Below, in pieces: positions 43,312-55,666 of a stretch of DNA of 64,000 bases (its first letter is position 1; every line of letters starts with the position of its first letter). Source of the stretch: Gigaspora rosea. Lineage: Eukaryota > Glomeromycota > Glomeromycetes > Diversisporales > Gigasporaceae. The stretch covers positions 353,612-417,611 of the forward strand of contig QKWP01000006.1 in assembly GCA_003550325.1 (NCBI GenBank), in the 5' to 3' direction. A program made the position numbers and the translations under genes. The notes beneath the pieces are model-generated. The model saw nothing but the letters and a program-made list of their open reading frames with translations. It did no database searches and was not told the origin of the DNA.

Positions 43312-43546
43312 TAATAATTCTGTTCAGCTAACAATTAGGCCTCGGGTAAAGATTGTTGGAAGCGGAAGGCCATCATGAAGCCTGAGTCATCTTTTTCTCG
43401 TAAAGTTGTAATATATTATTTTAACTTCTCTTTTGCATGTAATAAATTATCAACTTAATAAAAGAAAAGAGCAAGGTCTCGGTTATAAAATGTTAAAAAA
43501 AAAAAATAAAAAATTATTTAAAATAAAAAAATGGAATTTGTTATAA

Positions 43547-43828
43547 AGTGCACCGTGCACTCAGTGCACCCCTTGGGTAACCCCTGTTATATTACTAAGC
43601 TATTTCGCAATTTTACGAGGGTTACCCCTGTTGTGTTACTAAGCAAAAATGCTTCTCTCGCAATTTTACCCTAAACCCAACCCAAATTTTAACCCTAACT
43701 CTAAATCTAAATCTAAACCTAATTCTAAACCTAAACCTAACCCTAACCCTAAACCTAACTCTAACCCTAAACCTAACCCTAATCTTTATACTAAATTTAT
43801 AGGGGTGTACTGAGTGCACTAGTGCACT
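43547..43828. mobile_element. 282-bp MITE carrying telomere-like repeats
   Basis: The left TIR AGTGCACCGTGCACTCAGTG and right TIR (complement AGTGCACTAGTGCACTCAGT) pair over about 27 bp and end in CACCCCT. Inside are two GGGTAACCCCTGTTRTRTTA copies and about 110 bp of degenerate CCCTAA / CCTAAA repeats (43670-43785). The RVRFRVR-like minus-strand frame at 43622-43819 is a translation of these repeats. Confidence 0.8.
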
Positions 43829-43964
43829 GTTTAGATTTTTTCTAAAAAAATAATTTAAAATAAAAAAATAATTTAAAATAAAAAAATATGTATTATTATG
43901 ATCAGGTTACACAATTTAAATATAAATTATTATATCCTTTTTTTTTGTCTTTTAGTTCTTTATA

Positions 43965-44593
43965 GGAATTGCTATTTCCACTATAGTTACACAAGATTTT
44001 CTATTTTTAGAATTAAAATAATTTATGCACTTATGTTACACACAGGCCCTGTGCATTGATTTTGCAAAAATAAATTTTGGTTACACACTGCTTATGTTGT
44101 GTAACGTTATACAAGTCTAATTTTGGTAACCTAACCCTGGGTCAGCTGGCATTAAGCATAATGCTAGTGGGCACTATCATGATAATGCCCTCAGCAGGGT
44201 TAAACATAATTCTGGCCCACTCTAACCCTAAATAATCCAATCACAATACATATACTGGTTACACAACATATGCATATAGTATATGTACTGTGATTGAATG
44301 TTGCTTCGAACAATTAGTTTTTAGAATTAGAGTGGGCCGGAATTATGTCTAACCTCGCTGGGGGCATTATTATAATAGTGCCCACCAGCATTATGCCAGC
44401 CGACCCAGGATTAGGTTACCAAAATTTGACTTGTATAATGTTACACAACATAAACAGCATGTAACCAAAATTTATTTTTGCAAAATAAATGCACCGGGCC
44501 TTTGTGTAACATAAGTGCATAAATTATTTTGAATTCTAAAAATAGAAAATCTTGTATAACCATGGTGGAAATAGATGTGGAAATAGCAATTCC
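43965..44593. repeat. Foldback, 629 bp, shares core with 24.8 kb
   Basis: The outer arms GGAATTGCTATTTCCAC and the complement near 44581-44593 pair, with the inner arms ATGCACTTATGTTACAC, GTGTAACGTTATAC and GTGGGCACTATCATGATAAT. The inner core (TTACACA…GGCCC…TGCAT through GGCCCAC and CTAACCC) is homologous to 24900-25400, but the outer arms are unrelated to those of that copy. Confidence 0.8.
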
Positions 44594-45745
44594 CCAGTAT
44601 TAATGCTAATTTTTCTTTAGTAATATAGTAATAGTTCTAATTGTTGTCTTTGGTAGTGCTTTTTTGTTATTGTGGAGTTATCAATTTCAGTATTTCTGTG
44701 CTGTTCTTTTTACTAGTAGCTTTTATCATATAGTTTTTTTTGGTTTTCTGTATATAGTTTTTTTTCTTTGTTTGTAGTATTTGCTATTCCTAAATACTAA
44801 TATTTGAGTACTTTTAAGTATTTTTTGTAGTTTTTTCTTATCAGAGTTAACTATTCCAGTTTTTTGTTATTGTAGTTGACTATTTCAGTGTTTTTTTTTC
44901 ATTACTCAACATTTCTTTCTGGTATTTTTTTCATTAGTAGATTTCATCACATAATTTTTTTGGTTTCTGCTAGTCAAGTATATATAAATAGTTTTTTTTT
45001 TATTTGTAGCTTTTGTTACTTTTTTTACTTTCTAAATACCAATGTTTAAGAGATTTGGATGTTCTTTCTTATCATGTAAACCATTCCAGTTTTTCATTGT
45101 TAGAGTCTGCTATTTAGCATTTTTTTTTATTATTAGTACAATGTTTTTTTCTGGAATTTTTTTTTGTTAGTGGCTTTCATCGCATAGTTTTTTTTTGTTC
45201 TCTGTCAGACAAGTATACAAGTTTTTTCATTTATAACAATTTTTTGTTGTTTACTTGATTATCAATATATTTTTTTATAAGTTTTAGCTTAAAGTCATAC
45301 AATTTTTCTTGTATTTCTTTTGTTATTGAAGTTATCAAATTCTGTAATTTTTTTATTTTTGCTACTGTTCTTTTTGTATATAACATTCATCGCATAGATT
45401 TTGATTCTCTGTACATACTCATACAAGTAGATAGTCTTTTTTGTACCTTTTTTTTTTTTTTTTACTTTTGGATACTAATATCTTTATATTTCTTTTTGTT
45501 ATTTTAGTCATAGCTAAAATTATTTCTTCTAGTATTTTTTATTACTAAAATTTTTTTCTAGTACTTTTGAAGATATTCAATTTGGTATTTTGATTTAGCA
45601 AGTTTTGTGTAATTGTATAATAGCATTAGAATTTAGTTAGGGTTAGATTTGAATATAGTTAATCATGCTAGACATCTAGAAAAATAGAGTAATACAGAGG
45701 CAATAGCTGTAGTGAGCAACTATAGAGTTTGCTTGGCTTACCCTA
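44594..45745. repeat. T-rich degenerate repeat array
   Basis: A long T-rich tract in which GTTATTGTGGAGTT, TTTTTATTAGTAGCTTT, CATCGCATAGTTTTTTT and similar phrases recur at roughly 150-200 bp. It ends with TTAGGGTTAG and an AATAGAG…GCTGTAG block also seen near 40550, so it probably is a diverged copy of the unit at 38041-40600. No gene. Confidence 0.5.
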
Positions 45746-46085
45746 TAGGTAGAGATGGTAAAGTCAGTCCAAGTCTGGTTTTGGTTCTAGGATTTGTAAA
45801 TCTTATTACACGACCTAAGACCAGGTTCTCATATAATAAGTCCTAAAACTTATTCCCAACCAATAGGATTAAGTCCTTGGACTTAGTTCTAATACTTTTC
45901 AAACTCTTTTCAACCAATTAAAATTTTTTGTTTACTATTTTATTACTAATATTTTTTAAGCCCTATATTAGGACCTATTTTGGACCTATGGACCTAAATC
46001 CTAAATTAGAATCTAGTCTTTTAAAAACCAGGTCTAAAACCAGGTTCCAAAGTTCCAGACTTAAGGACTTTGCTATTCCTACCTG
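45746..46085. mobile_element. 340-bp MITE, TIR YAGGTAGRRATRG
   Basis: Ends TAGGTAGAGATGGTAAAGTC and complement CAGGTAGGAATAGCAAAGTC pair over about 33 bp. Subterminal GTCC/GGAC motifs recur. The ends resemble hAT termini, but no 8-bp duplication was found. Confidence 0.65.
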
Positions 46086-47099
46086 TAGATATTGCCAAGT
46101 GTAATTAAAGCATGATGTATTTTTCTAAAAATTGTTTATAAATGTATATTAAAGTCGTATTATATAAAAATAATATAAAAAAGTATATATTATTTATGAT
46201 GTGATTAATCATATAATAAAATGCATTATATAATTAGTTATTTAAGTAGAAGATCACAGATAACAGGTATAAAATAATTGATATTTTATAATAAATAACA
46301 GTGGATATTTATAGTAAATTTCTATATATGTATATGGGCTTTAATCCTTTTCAATCGTTTTTAGTGATCTGCCTTGGATCATTGTCTTTTTTGAGCAATT
46401 TGCTTCTGATTATTACTTTGTAAATTACTGTTTGATTATGTACCAGTTGGATTATTGGTTTAGTGGCCTACTCATGACCTGCTATATCTTCTTTTAAGAT
46501 AAAAAAATATCTTTATAAAACTTTTTAAATATAGTATTGAGCTATCTAAGTGGTGCACTCAGATATATATTCCTGCATGTGCCCAAAAAAAATTTTACAA
46601 AAAATAGATTGTATTTATACTTTTTATTATGATGGGGCTGTGCAAATCTTGTATGTGATGATTTTATGAACTTGTTTTTTAGTTTAAAAATTTTTAACAT
46701 TGGTTTTAAAATAAGAAATAAAGTATAAGATTATTTTATATTTGATGGTGTATAGCTAATTTTGCTTTGAGAGGTTTGTATTTCATACAAGATGAAAAAA
46801 CAAGTGAATGGGCACATAGTATAAAATATTTTGACTGGATCTATATTACTTTATTAATACATTTGCGATTAAAGACTATTATGGTATCAATAACACAGAT
46901 TATGCAGTATAAAGATCATAATAAAATATTTTTTTTCTCTTTAACAGACTCATGAGTACTTTATTAGAAATAATTATAGTTATATATACATTGATTACAA
47001 TATTACTATTACTTTACTCCTTCTAATTTTGAAGTCTCACCCACTTGGCTACCTTATTGGTGCCCAAGTGTGCCTCATTATACTAATGTAATAAAATAT
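46086..47099. other. AT-rich spacer
   Basis: No gene or repeat that I can support. The 62-codon frame at 46767-46955 has no recognisable feature. Confidence 0.45.
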
Positions 47100-47640
47100 G
47101 TAATTATGCTTTTGATTATTAAGTATAATTGATATAAATATATATCTGGATATAAATTTATATCCGGATATCTATTTATATTTGGATATATATTTATATC
47201 CGGATAGAAGGTACATACAATGTAATATAAAAGAAGGATTTTTGTATAATTGCTAATAAACCTACTAACAACTAGGGCTAAACACTGACCTATATCTATA
47301 TCCGACACATCCGACCCAGAAATTTGGAGATAGCCCTGTAAAAATCCTATAGATTAGATATATCCGGATATATATTTATATCCGGATATAAATATATCCA
47401 GATATAAATATATATCTGGATATATTTATATCCAAATATTAATATATATTCGGATATAAATATATATCCAGATATAAATATATATCTGGATATATATTTA
47501 TATCTGGATTTATTTATTATATCCGAATTTATATTATATCCAGATACAGATATTCAAAAAATTGAATCCAGATTTATTTAAAATCCAGATTAATCCGGAT
47601 ATAAATATATATCTGGATTCAACTTCTACCTCTAGTTTTC
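47100..47640. repeat. TATATCCGGATA minisatellite
   Basis: Repeated 12-bp palindrome TATATCCGGATA/TATATCTGGATA separated by ATATTTA spacers, more than 20 copies in variants, interrupted at 47215-47340 by a CTAGGGCTAAACACTGACC segment that resembles a hAT terminus. The minus-strand frame at 47078-47308 (YPDIN repeats) is a by-product. Confidence 0.85.
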
Positions 47641-50600
47641 CATATATGATTTAAGAAATACTTCTGTAACTTAGTTACTGAGATAGAAAAGAGTTGATTG
47701 GTATTGAAACTACTGCTAAAAACGTAAAATAAAATCTGTACATCTAATATATAGTTATAGGTAGTCTTATTACTTATGATATATGTCATATTTTATAATA
47801 ATTTAAAAACTTTATAACTAATATTAAATCTAATAATTTTATTTTAAACTATAGTTTTGGGAATATATATATTATAATATTAAGCTAAATAAATGAATAA
47901 ATTGTATTTTAATTAAATGTTTTACTTTGTTGATTTATAGACTTATAACAATATAGTTAAATTATATCTTTATTAAATTTTAATTTTTTTTTATTATGCA
48001 AACTATATATCATTTCTAAGACAAAAATGTTTTTAATAATATTTTATATATAAAATAAAATTTTTATAAATTTTAAAAATTTTAAATTAGTATAATATAA
48101 ATTAAATACTAATAAATATAAAAACTATTATAATTTTTAACCTAAAATATATCTATATATCAAGTTAGTAAAATTTATAATTAATAAAATTTTAATTTAT
48201 AATTAATAAAATTTTAATTAATATCAGCTTAAAATAGAAGTTAAAAGGATTATTTTTTATATTTATACATAATTAAAATATTTAAAATTTACAAATTTAT
48301 AAATTTTTTAACATTTTTAACCTAAAATAGATATTAAATTTACTAAATCAACTAGTAATTTTTATATAGTAAACTAAGTTAAATTAATGTTTTATTTTTT
48401 GTTATAACTTTTTTTACATAATAACATTAGTTAAAATATTGCACATTTTTTTAATGATTACACCAAGCTACTGGTATAGTAACACAAAAAATATTTAATT
48501 TTGATTGGTTGGGCTTTAAATATATTAAAAAATTAATTTTTGTAATTTTTTAATTTTAAAAATTGAATATTTTTGAATTTTTTTAAAAATATTAAATTAA
48601 AAAATACTAAATTTTTTTTTACAAATAAGTTATATAAAAACTCATATATTATATATATTTTTTTGATTGCTAAGTAATATATAAAAATTTAGTTTATTAT
48701 ATTTATTTTAAAATGTATGTGAATTATGTATCATCATTAATAAGATTACCAATATATATATATATATATGTCACTGATCAAAAAAATTTGATAGTTTAAA
48801 TTATTAAGTGGCACTATAGTTTTGATTTACTTAGTTGACATAAATCCTCAATGTGCCATGTTGTAACTCAGTTAAACTAGCCGTAGCTGGTCAATTAAAA
48901 ATTCGGCAAATCGAAACCTGCAACTTCACTGATATAGTTACGGCATCATTCGATTTCTATATCCAATGAGAATCAAGAGTTTGTGGATGAACGCAAAACT
49001 AAAATGTAAACCATAATCTACATACCTTGTACTATGTTCCTGGTAAAGATAACCTTTTATTTTTGTCATGATTGAGATGAATTTAGCATTTGCATTTTGA
49101 ATCTAAGTAAAAAGAGTGCGCATTATTTTGGGATGTGCATGGGCGCTATTTGAGCAAAATAGTTAAATTTTTTGAAAAGTCAAAATCTGAATTAACACTC
49201 TGGCCTGCTATTATGCGCAAATATGGTAGCCAACATTTACACTATTATACTTTTTCTTATAAATTACTGCAAGAAATTATTAAAAAAACTTAGAACTATT
49301 TTAATAATCATACAAGAAATTTATTTTAGAAATACAAATAACAAAATATCATAAGAAACTTAATTACAAAATTCACTCTATTCCAACGATATCCAGTATG
49401 TAATAAAAGTTATTGAGTTACAACAAAATAAATATACTTTATACAATAAAAAAAACAAATTAACATATAAAAAAATTCTTACTAAAAATTAAACAACTCA
49501 CAAAATTATAAATCAGAATTACATAATTTCAATTAACTCATAAAGACAAAACAAAAATAGTACCAAAAAATATAATTCTAATCAATATTTTGTAAAAAAA
49601 AAATTAATTGCTTATGTACTTAAAGAATGAGTCAACCAATAAAATTATCGTAAATACAACATAAAAATACTGTAAAAAATCTATTACAAAACTTACCATT
49701 ATAATATATAATCAAACTTAAATTAGTTTGTAATAAAGTTATACTAAAATTGTTAACTCTGAGGCAGTTTCAGTTTACCCAAAATAATAATAATAAATCG
49801 TTTATTGAATTTACCTTGAGCCGTAGAAAACTTGTTATACTAAGTAAAGTTTTTCCTTAATTTTGACTTTGTAACCCGAATTTTGAACACCATTTTAATA
49901 TATCAAAATTAAATAAAAAGATCAAATGACCTTACGTAAATTAATTAAACCTTTAATACCCTGATTTATCAAACAATTAATCCATTTCATTGTAAGTTAA
50001 TCACCCGCATCATTTAATTCCGCCCTTAATCACATGATAATCATTGATAATATAAACGATTACAATAAGTCCTTAGAAGAATTATATAAATAACGTTATT
50101 TAAACCACCAACAAAAAAACTATTCACAAGAAATCCAAGCTACTAAAACAACCTCAAGACCCGATGTTACTACAGAAATATTTATGAGCCACAATGATAC
50201 TTTGTTACCTAAATTATCTGCTACCTTAATTTGATCGATCATCGATCACCCTTAAACTTCTTAACCTTACTCCCGTAACATTTGTTAAGCCGAGACCAAC
50301 TGAATTCTGTGGTTTACATTAACACCCAGAGCCTTATAGTCAAAAAAATTTAGATAAATCTGCTTAATTACAAAATAATTTACTAGCAAATATTTACAAA
50401 AAAATCTAAATAAATTTGAACTGTTTAATTAACGAAAAAAACTTTTTAGACTCCCATTATTTTCAAACAGGTTAATTCTAAACTCCCAAATGAACGCATT
50501 AAAAATATGTCTTTTTACATAATAGAATTATGGTTTAAATTTAAAACAATAATCAGCAGTCAATAAATAAGTACAAAATCTTATTCATCTCTAAATATAT

Positions 50601-50899
50601 AATATATCAACACAATACAATATATTCATTTTTTCTAGCTCCCTTTGAGCAACTCAAGCGCCTAGTTTTTGTAATAATAAGTGCTATATTTTACCTTTTG
50701 ATATTGAATGAAACTTTTCCGTTAAAATTATCTAAACTTTGAGAAGAATTACTTGATTCCACATTGATCCTAAGTGAAAATCATGAATCTCTGATATTTA
50801 AAAAAATTCATGGTAAGAATTGCCAATATATTTGAGAAATATTTTCTATGTATAATATAACGTCTTTTTAAATTTACGTCTCCTAAAAGGATTTATTGC
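47641..50899. other. AT-rich spacer
   Basis: More than 3 kb without a recognisable gene or RNA on either strand. A short (TA)n microsatellite lies near 48752-48770. Low complexity throughout 47800-48750. Confidence 0.5.
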
Positions 50900-53155
50900 G
50901 CATATGAAGACAGTTTGGAAGGAAATCGATGTTCGTGGTAATTTCTTCATTTTATAGACTCTAAAACAATACAATAATGGAGTGCAATGAAGAATTTAGT
51001 TCACAGCTACAATGACACTAAAATAAAGTCTTATACAGAAATGATTAAGTTTGATTGTAGAACAAATAGCTAAATGACAATAAAATGAAGGTAATGATAT
51101 AGTTTTTGAACAATATCATACTCAAGAAACAGAAAAATGGGTGCACTCAAACAATTGCTAACTTTAAAGAAAAATTTCTAGTTAATATGATGCACTAATA
51201 ATTGATGAAGGTGAAACTTATATAAATAAAGTATTTGTTGCTGAAAAACAAAAACTTAGAGCAATATATGCAAAAGAACAACGATAGTCTAAAGAATCTT
51301 GGATAATAAAATCAGCAGAAATGTAAATTGGTGAGACAATTGGGAAATTTTTAAATAGTATAAAGATAAAACACCTGATGAATTCAAAACCATTGTTTCA
51401 GAGTCAAAATGTAAAGAGTTATTAAATGAAGAATGGAAAAAAGTAGAAATTGATAAGGAAACTTTTATGCGCACAATGATAAAAGAGGAAACAAAAACTA
51501 GAACAACATGTAGTTAACTCTTTTAATCAGGCTATAGAAAGTGGGCGTGCTATAAGTAATAATAGATTTATGAGAGCAATTCAAAAGAAGGAAAAGAAAG
51601 ATTAAAGTTTAATAGAATATTTTAGACTAAAGTTACAACACCAGCAACTTTAAACAAATTGAAAGTTTTAAATGATTTTGACACGCAAATGATTAATAGT
51701 ATTAAAATATCAGATAAGAGTGTCTTGGGTAAATTAATAAATATATTTGTTTTTTAAGAAAACAGTTATAAATAAGATTAAAATTGAAATTGAAGACACT
51801 TGCAAGCAAATATGCGATGATCTTTCGTCCCAAAATGCTTGCAATTGAATTTAATCAAGCTTTAGAGTGACTTAAAGAGTTGTGCAATAATCTTTTTATC
51901 GTGCAAAATGATTTTAATAATTTACAAAATCAGTTCAAGGTAAAATTGAAGATTTTAGCTAATAATACCATGTTATTAATAACACTGTAATTTATTAATA
52001 TACTTAAAACTTTTATACATTTTAAGCAATATTTACGTTTCAAAGTTTTACCACATTAAAAGATAGTACAGAAAATGGAAGGCCTCATAACAAAATAATC
52101 TTAATAGTCTTCGTGAAAATTTGTTAAGATATTTTAATGATATACCAAGTATAATACTTCTCTTGCGAAAATATTTCCACGTAATTTTTTCAAATATGTT
52201 GCTAAATCAGTCAAAAGCAATTGTTTACCCAAGAACAATATATTTCAGAAGTATTAGCATTTGAAGAAGAATTGGGTGAGCAAAATTAGAAATCCTACAC
52301 ATTATGCTTATGAACAGAGTTTTGGTGCCTATGATGTTGAAAAAACTCTTAGATATAATAATGATCCAACATCATTTATGAAAGAATTATTTAAAAAGGA
52401 TGTTGATTTGTTAAAAATATAAAAGTCGAAAAAAGGCTAAAAACAATAGAAAAGGCAATCAATGATGCTTTAGAAAATCTTGGTGAAATCATATTAACTT
52501 GTCAGCAACGTTTTTCAAAATCGTCAGCTAAAAATTTATCCCTTGAGAAAATTATTATGCGGAGTAGAAAATATGCCGAAAATGATGCTCAAAACCTTTT
52601 TAGTCTCACTATGGTACTGAAAAAATATATTACTCTGATAACATCCTCAAGTAAATAAACCCAGTAAGTTTAATAGAGGATGCAATACGTGTTCTTGGAA
52701 AATGTATTATTAGCTCCCTCAGAATTTTTGTATTATATTAAAAGAGGATTATAACAGATACAGATTTTAATATGTTATGGAGAACTTAGCTTGCGGATCT
52801 CTGCAAAAAATCATTAATCGATTGTATAGAAAGTTCTAAAAATTCATACTGGAAGAGGATGTCGATTTAGATGTCCATACTTCGGGTAAGTTATAATTTG
52901 TGTGAAGTTTATTATAAAAGTACAATATACATTTTTTAAAAAGTTTTTTGTAAGTCAAAATGTGAATTGGCAGAACACGAACCCAATACAACATCAATTC
53001 ATTTGATGAACGGTTTTGGAGGTGTTAGTAACATTAATACGCGAGAAGCAAGTATAGTTATATGTAATGAGCCTGGTAATTTTAACTATACTTATTATGA
53101 AGGAAATGATTACGAAAGTGGGCTTATATCCGATATCCATTTAGACCCGTCTTGA
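50900..53155 (+). pseudogene. Decayed VLIG-like large GTPase, C-terminal part
   Basis: Many short blocks in all three plus frames read as coding: NEEWKKVEIDKETFMRT, SFNQAIESGRAISNNRFMRA, HYAYEQSFGAYDVEKTL, AINDALENLGEIILTCQQRF, and a final exon after a GT-AG intron (about 52886-52954) with SKCELAEHEP and IHLMNGFGG. The end pattern CPYxGSKC…H…H…GFGG is like the Cys/His-rich tail of interferon-induced very large GTPases and related fungal proteins (recognition by pattern). Frameshifts and stops occur every few dozen codons. The GTPase domain itself is not present in this window. Clearly non-functional; the family call is tentative. Confidence 0.45.
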
Positions 53156-53855
53156 TTCTTTTGCTTCAGTTTACTATCCTGAGTCTATTTCGGCGCATGG
53201 TCTTTTTTTGATAGCAACACCGTGTACATATATGTAGTGTATAAATAGTTTTTTTTCCTAAATAAATATATAGTTATTAAAATATTATAAAAATTAAGAA
53301 GTATCTTTAGAAAATATCCTAGACTTATGTAATTATATAGACGTGAAAGAATATACTATATAACAACAATTGCATAAGGTGCATGTTTTATTATATTTAC
53401 AAATATATACAGGTGAATTTCTGATATGATTTGATGATGCAAAAAAAAAAACTCATATGCGTACAGTGCGCAAACTATTTTTGGTTAAATGCATCAAGAA
53501 GATAAATTAAGTGTTCTCTCCAGCTAAACTCCGGACAAAAACTTCTGATACAAATATTAACTGCAAGGTAATTAGAAGTTAGTATCCAAATTTCTGATTT
53601 TAAATAAAACTAGTGATAATTGTTTTCGATTGGATAAATTGATAAAAAGTAGTCGCTTTATACCTATTTTGAAAAAAATTTAGATATTTTACATTTTTAA
53701 CGTACATGCCGTATAAGAGACCCAGTTAACATGATTTTTTTACATAATAAAAACTATAAATCACGTATATTATATATAATATAAATACGTTTATAAATAG
53801 CATTTTAAAATTGACTTATCTATTTGTCAAGCTAGGTACTTAGTCACGCGGTACT
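53156..53855. other. AT-rich spacer
   Basis: No gene or clear repeat between the two pseudogenes. Confidence 0.45.
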
Positions 53856-54252
53856 TTTCATGTTTATTTTGGCGAAAGACACTAGGGAAGGGCAAAACCT
53901 TTAAATCCAGTGAGCTATATACTTATCGTTTGAGTAAAATTCTCGATGAATATCCAGACGGATCTCAAATCCTTCGTGAAATTCTTCAAAACTTTGATGA
54001 CTCTAAAAGCCGCTTACAACCATTTTTATTGGTATAATACTTTTTTATATTTAATTTATTAATTTATATATATTAACTTGTCTTCGTTAAATAGGATTAT
54101 AATGCTTATCCAACTAATAACCTATAATAAATGGGTATGATAAAAGTAACTTGAAATTAGGTCGATATCAAGGTCTTGCTCTTGTATCAAGAAACGATGC
54201 CATGTTTGACCATGATTTTCAATCATTATTGAAATTGGCAAATAGTGAAAAG
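53856..54252 (+). pseudogene. Sacsin-like Hsp90-type ATPase, N-terminal fragment
   Basis: Exon to 54031, intron with GT-AG ends (54032-54094), exon 54095-54252 ending at a good donor (GTGAGTAAG). Blocks match the sacsin-type GHKL ATPase: FGER at the start, YPDGSQILREILQNFDDSKS (N-box; the usual Ala of QNADD is Phe here), then DYNAYPTNNL, GRYQGLALVSRNDAMF and DFQSLLKLANSEK. GHKL ATPases bind ATP through this N-box. A stop at about 53878, a frameshift before the FKSSELYT block, and two stops plus a frameshift after the second exon start show decay. Everything downstream of LANSEK is missing. Confidence 0.75.
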
Positions 54253-54904
54253 GTGAGTAAGTATGTGTCACAACAATTACATACAGAAATGATCCATCAA
54301 ATATGATCCATCATTCATAATTTCTTTAAATAAATAGCTATGGGTGCTAATAATTCAGAAATTTCAAAATATTATAATCCAACTAAAACTAGGAACCGGA
54401 AACCGGTATAAGTCCGGAGCTCATGACGCAAGCGTTCGGTAAGTCCTGAAAAATCTGGTAATACGCATGTTGCAGATCACATTTTCAGGGGCGTTATAGA
54501 CGGAAAATGCCGAAACTACAGTTTTGATATTTCTATTATGAATGCATCAAAATCGTAATTTCGGTCATCAAAGCGCACAGAAATATAAGTCCTTCGCTTC
54601 GCTCCGGACAATTATTAAAAAATTAGTGCAATTACAAAGTGTAAGATTAGAAAACTTATCCCTTTTTAAGATCATTCACTTTGGCACAAAGGGTTGATCC
54701 TGACTTGATCACTGTTGGTCACGGAACTACAGACAATGTGTCTAAAGTTACTAGGTTACGTATGTACTGGATTTAGCCAAAAAGCATGATCGTCAGCCAA
54801 TCAAATTTTGATAGAACGATCTAGAATTAATTTCCATATTTTGTATCATTGATCGGCGGATCACGAATTAAAATTGAAAAATTATTAAAAATTAAAAAGG
54901 ACAG

Positions 54905-54987
54905 TTGTTGCCTGGGTATTGAACTCCCGATCTTCGGTGTCTTACCCTAGGTCTTACATACCGCCTAGGCCACTGAGCTATATGAGC
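54905..54987 (-). other. tRNA-like Pol III promoter segment (SINE-like)
   Basis: The minus strand has an A-box-like TAGCTCAGTGG (54970-54980) and a B-box-like GAGTTCAATACC (54915-54926) about 43 bases apart, spacing normal for tRNA genes. However, the flanking segments that should form the acceptor stem do not pair, and the D stem is not closed. It is therefore not a functional tRNA; a tRNA-derived SINE head or tRNA pseudogene fits better. Confidence 0.5.
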
Positions 54988-55335
54988 AGGACCTTGCATA
55001 AAAAATTATATCTTCTCTTAAAAGGAATATCGTTGTCACCCGATTGTCCAATTAAATTTCCACATATGTATCATTGTCCGAAGCGTAGTTGAGGACACTT
55101 TATTTCTACTGTATACATTAGAAATCTGGCATGTCACGTTATTACACGATTATTAAAATTTCTTATTGATATATATGGTAAAAAATTGGTGGAATAATAA
55201 TATTTTTTGTATATGTACATAACGTGCGTACGTACGTTAAAACAGTTATATATGTGTGTGACTGCCTAGCAAAGAGAGGTTCATCTATCTATTCATTTTA
55301 TGACAAAATATATAAATGCATATTAATAAAAGTAA

Positions 55336-55429
55336 GACCACGCAAAGTTAATTTTTCGTTTTGCATAACCTCAAAATTCCGGTCGGAGGGTCGGATTTTT
55401 TTTTTATTTTAAATTAACTTTGCGTGGCC
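55336..55429. mobile_element. 94-bp Harbinger-type MITE
   Basis: Ends GACCACGCAAAGTTAATTTT and complement GGCCACGCAAAGTTAATTT, flanked by TAA on both sides (55333-55335, 55430-55432). A TAA/TTA duplication is typical for PIF/Harbinger. Confidence 0.75.
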
Positions 55430-55465
55430 TAAATTAATTCATGTTGACATTATGTTCACATCTAA

Positions 55466-55666
55466 GGTCACGCAAAGTTAATTCTTCGGTTTGCATAACA
55501 TGGAATCAGAAAATATTGATTTGTTTTTATCGGACCTATCGGGTAATTCCGAAAAATTAAATGGCAAAAATAGAATAATTGGCACAATAGTAATTTTAAA
55601 AAAATTTTTTTTTGGAAAAATTGGGTCGGCGGGTTATGCAAAACGAAAAATTAACTTTGCGTGACC
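55466..55666. mobile_element. 201-bp Harbinger-type MITE
   Basis: Ends GGTCACGCAAAGTTAATTCT and complement GGTCACGCAAAGTTAATTTT, continuing through TTTTGCATAAC, flanked by TAA (55463-55465, 55667-55669). Same family as the copy 36 bp upstream. Confidence 0.8.

Noticed and set aside
43622..43819. Basic RVRFRVR-type frame on the minus strand
   Set aside because: Translation of degenerate telomere-like repeats inside a MITE.
47078..47308. YPDIN-repeat frame on the minus strand
   Set aside because: Translation of the TATATCCGGATA minisatellite.
54905..54987. A functional tRNA gene
   Set aside because: A- and B-box motifs are present, but the acceptor and D stems do not pair.
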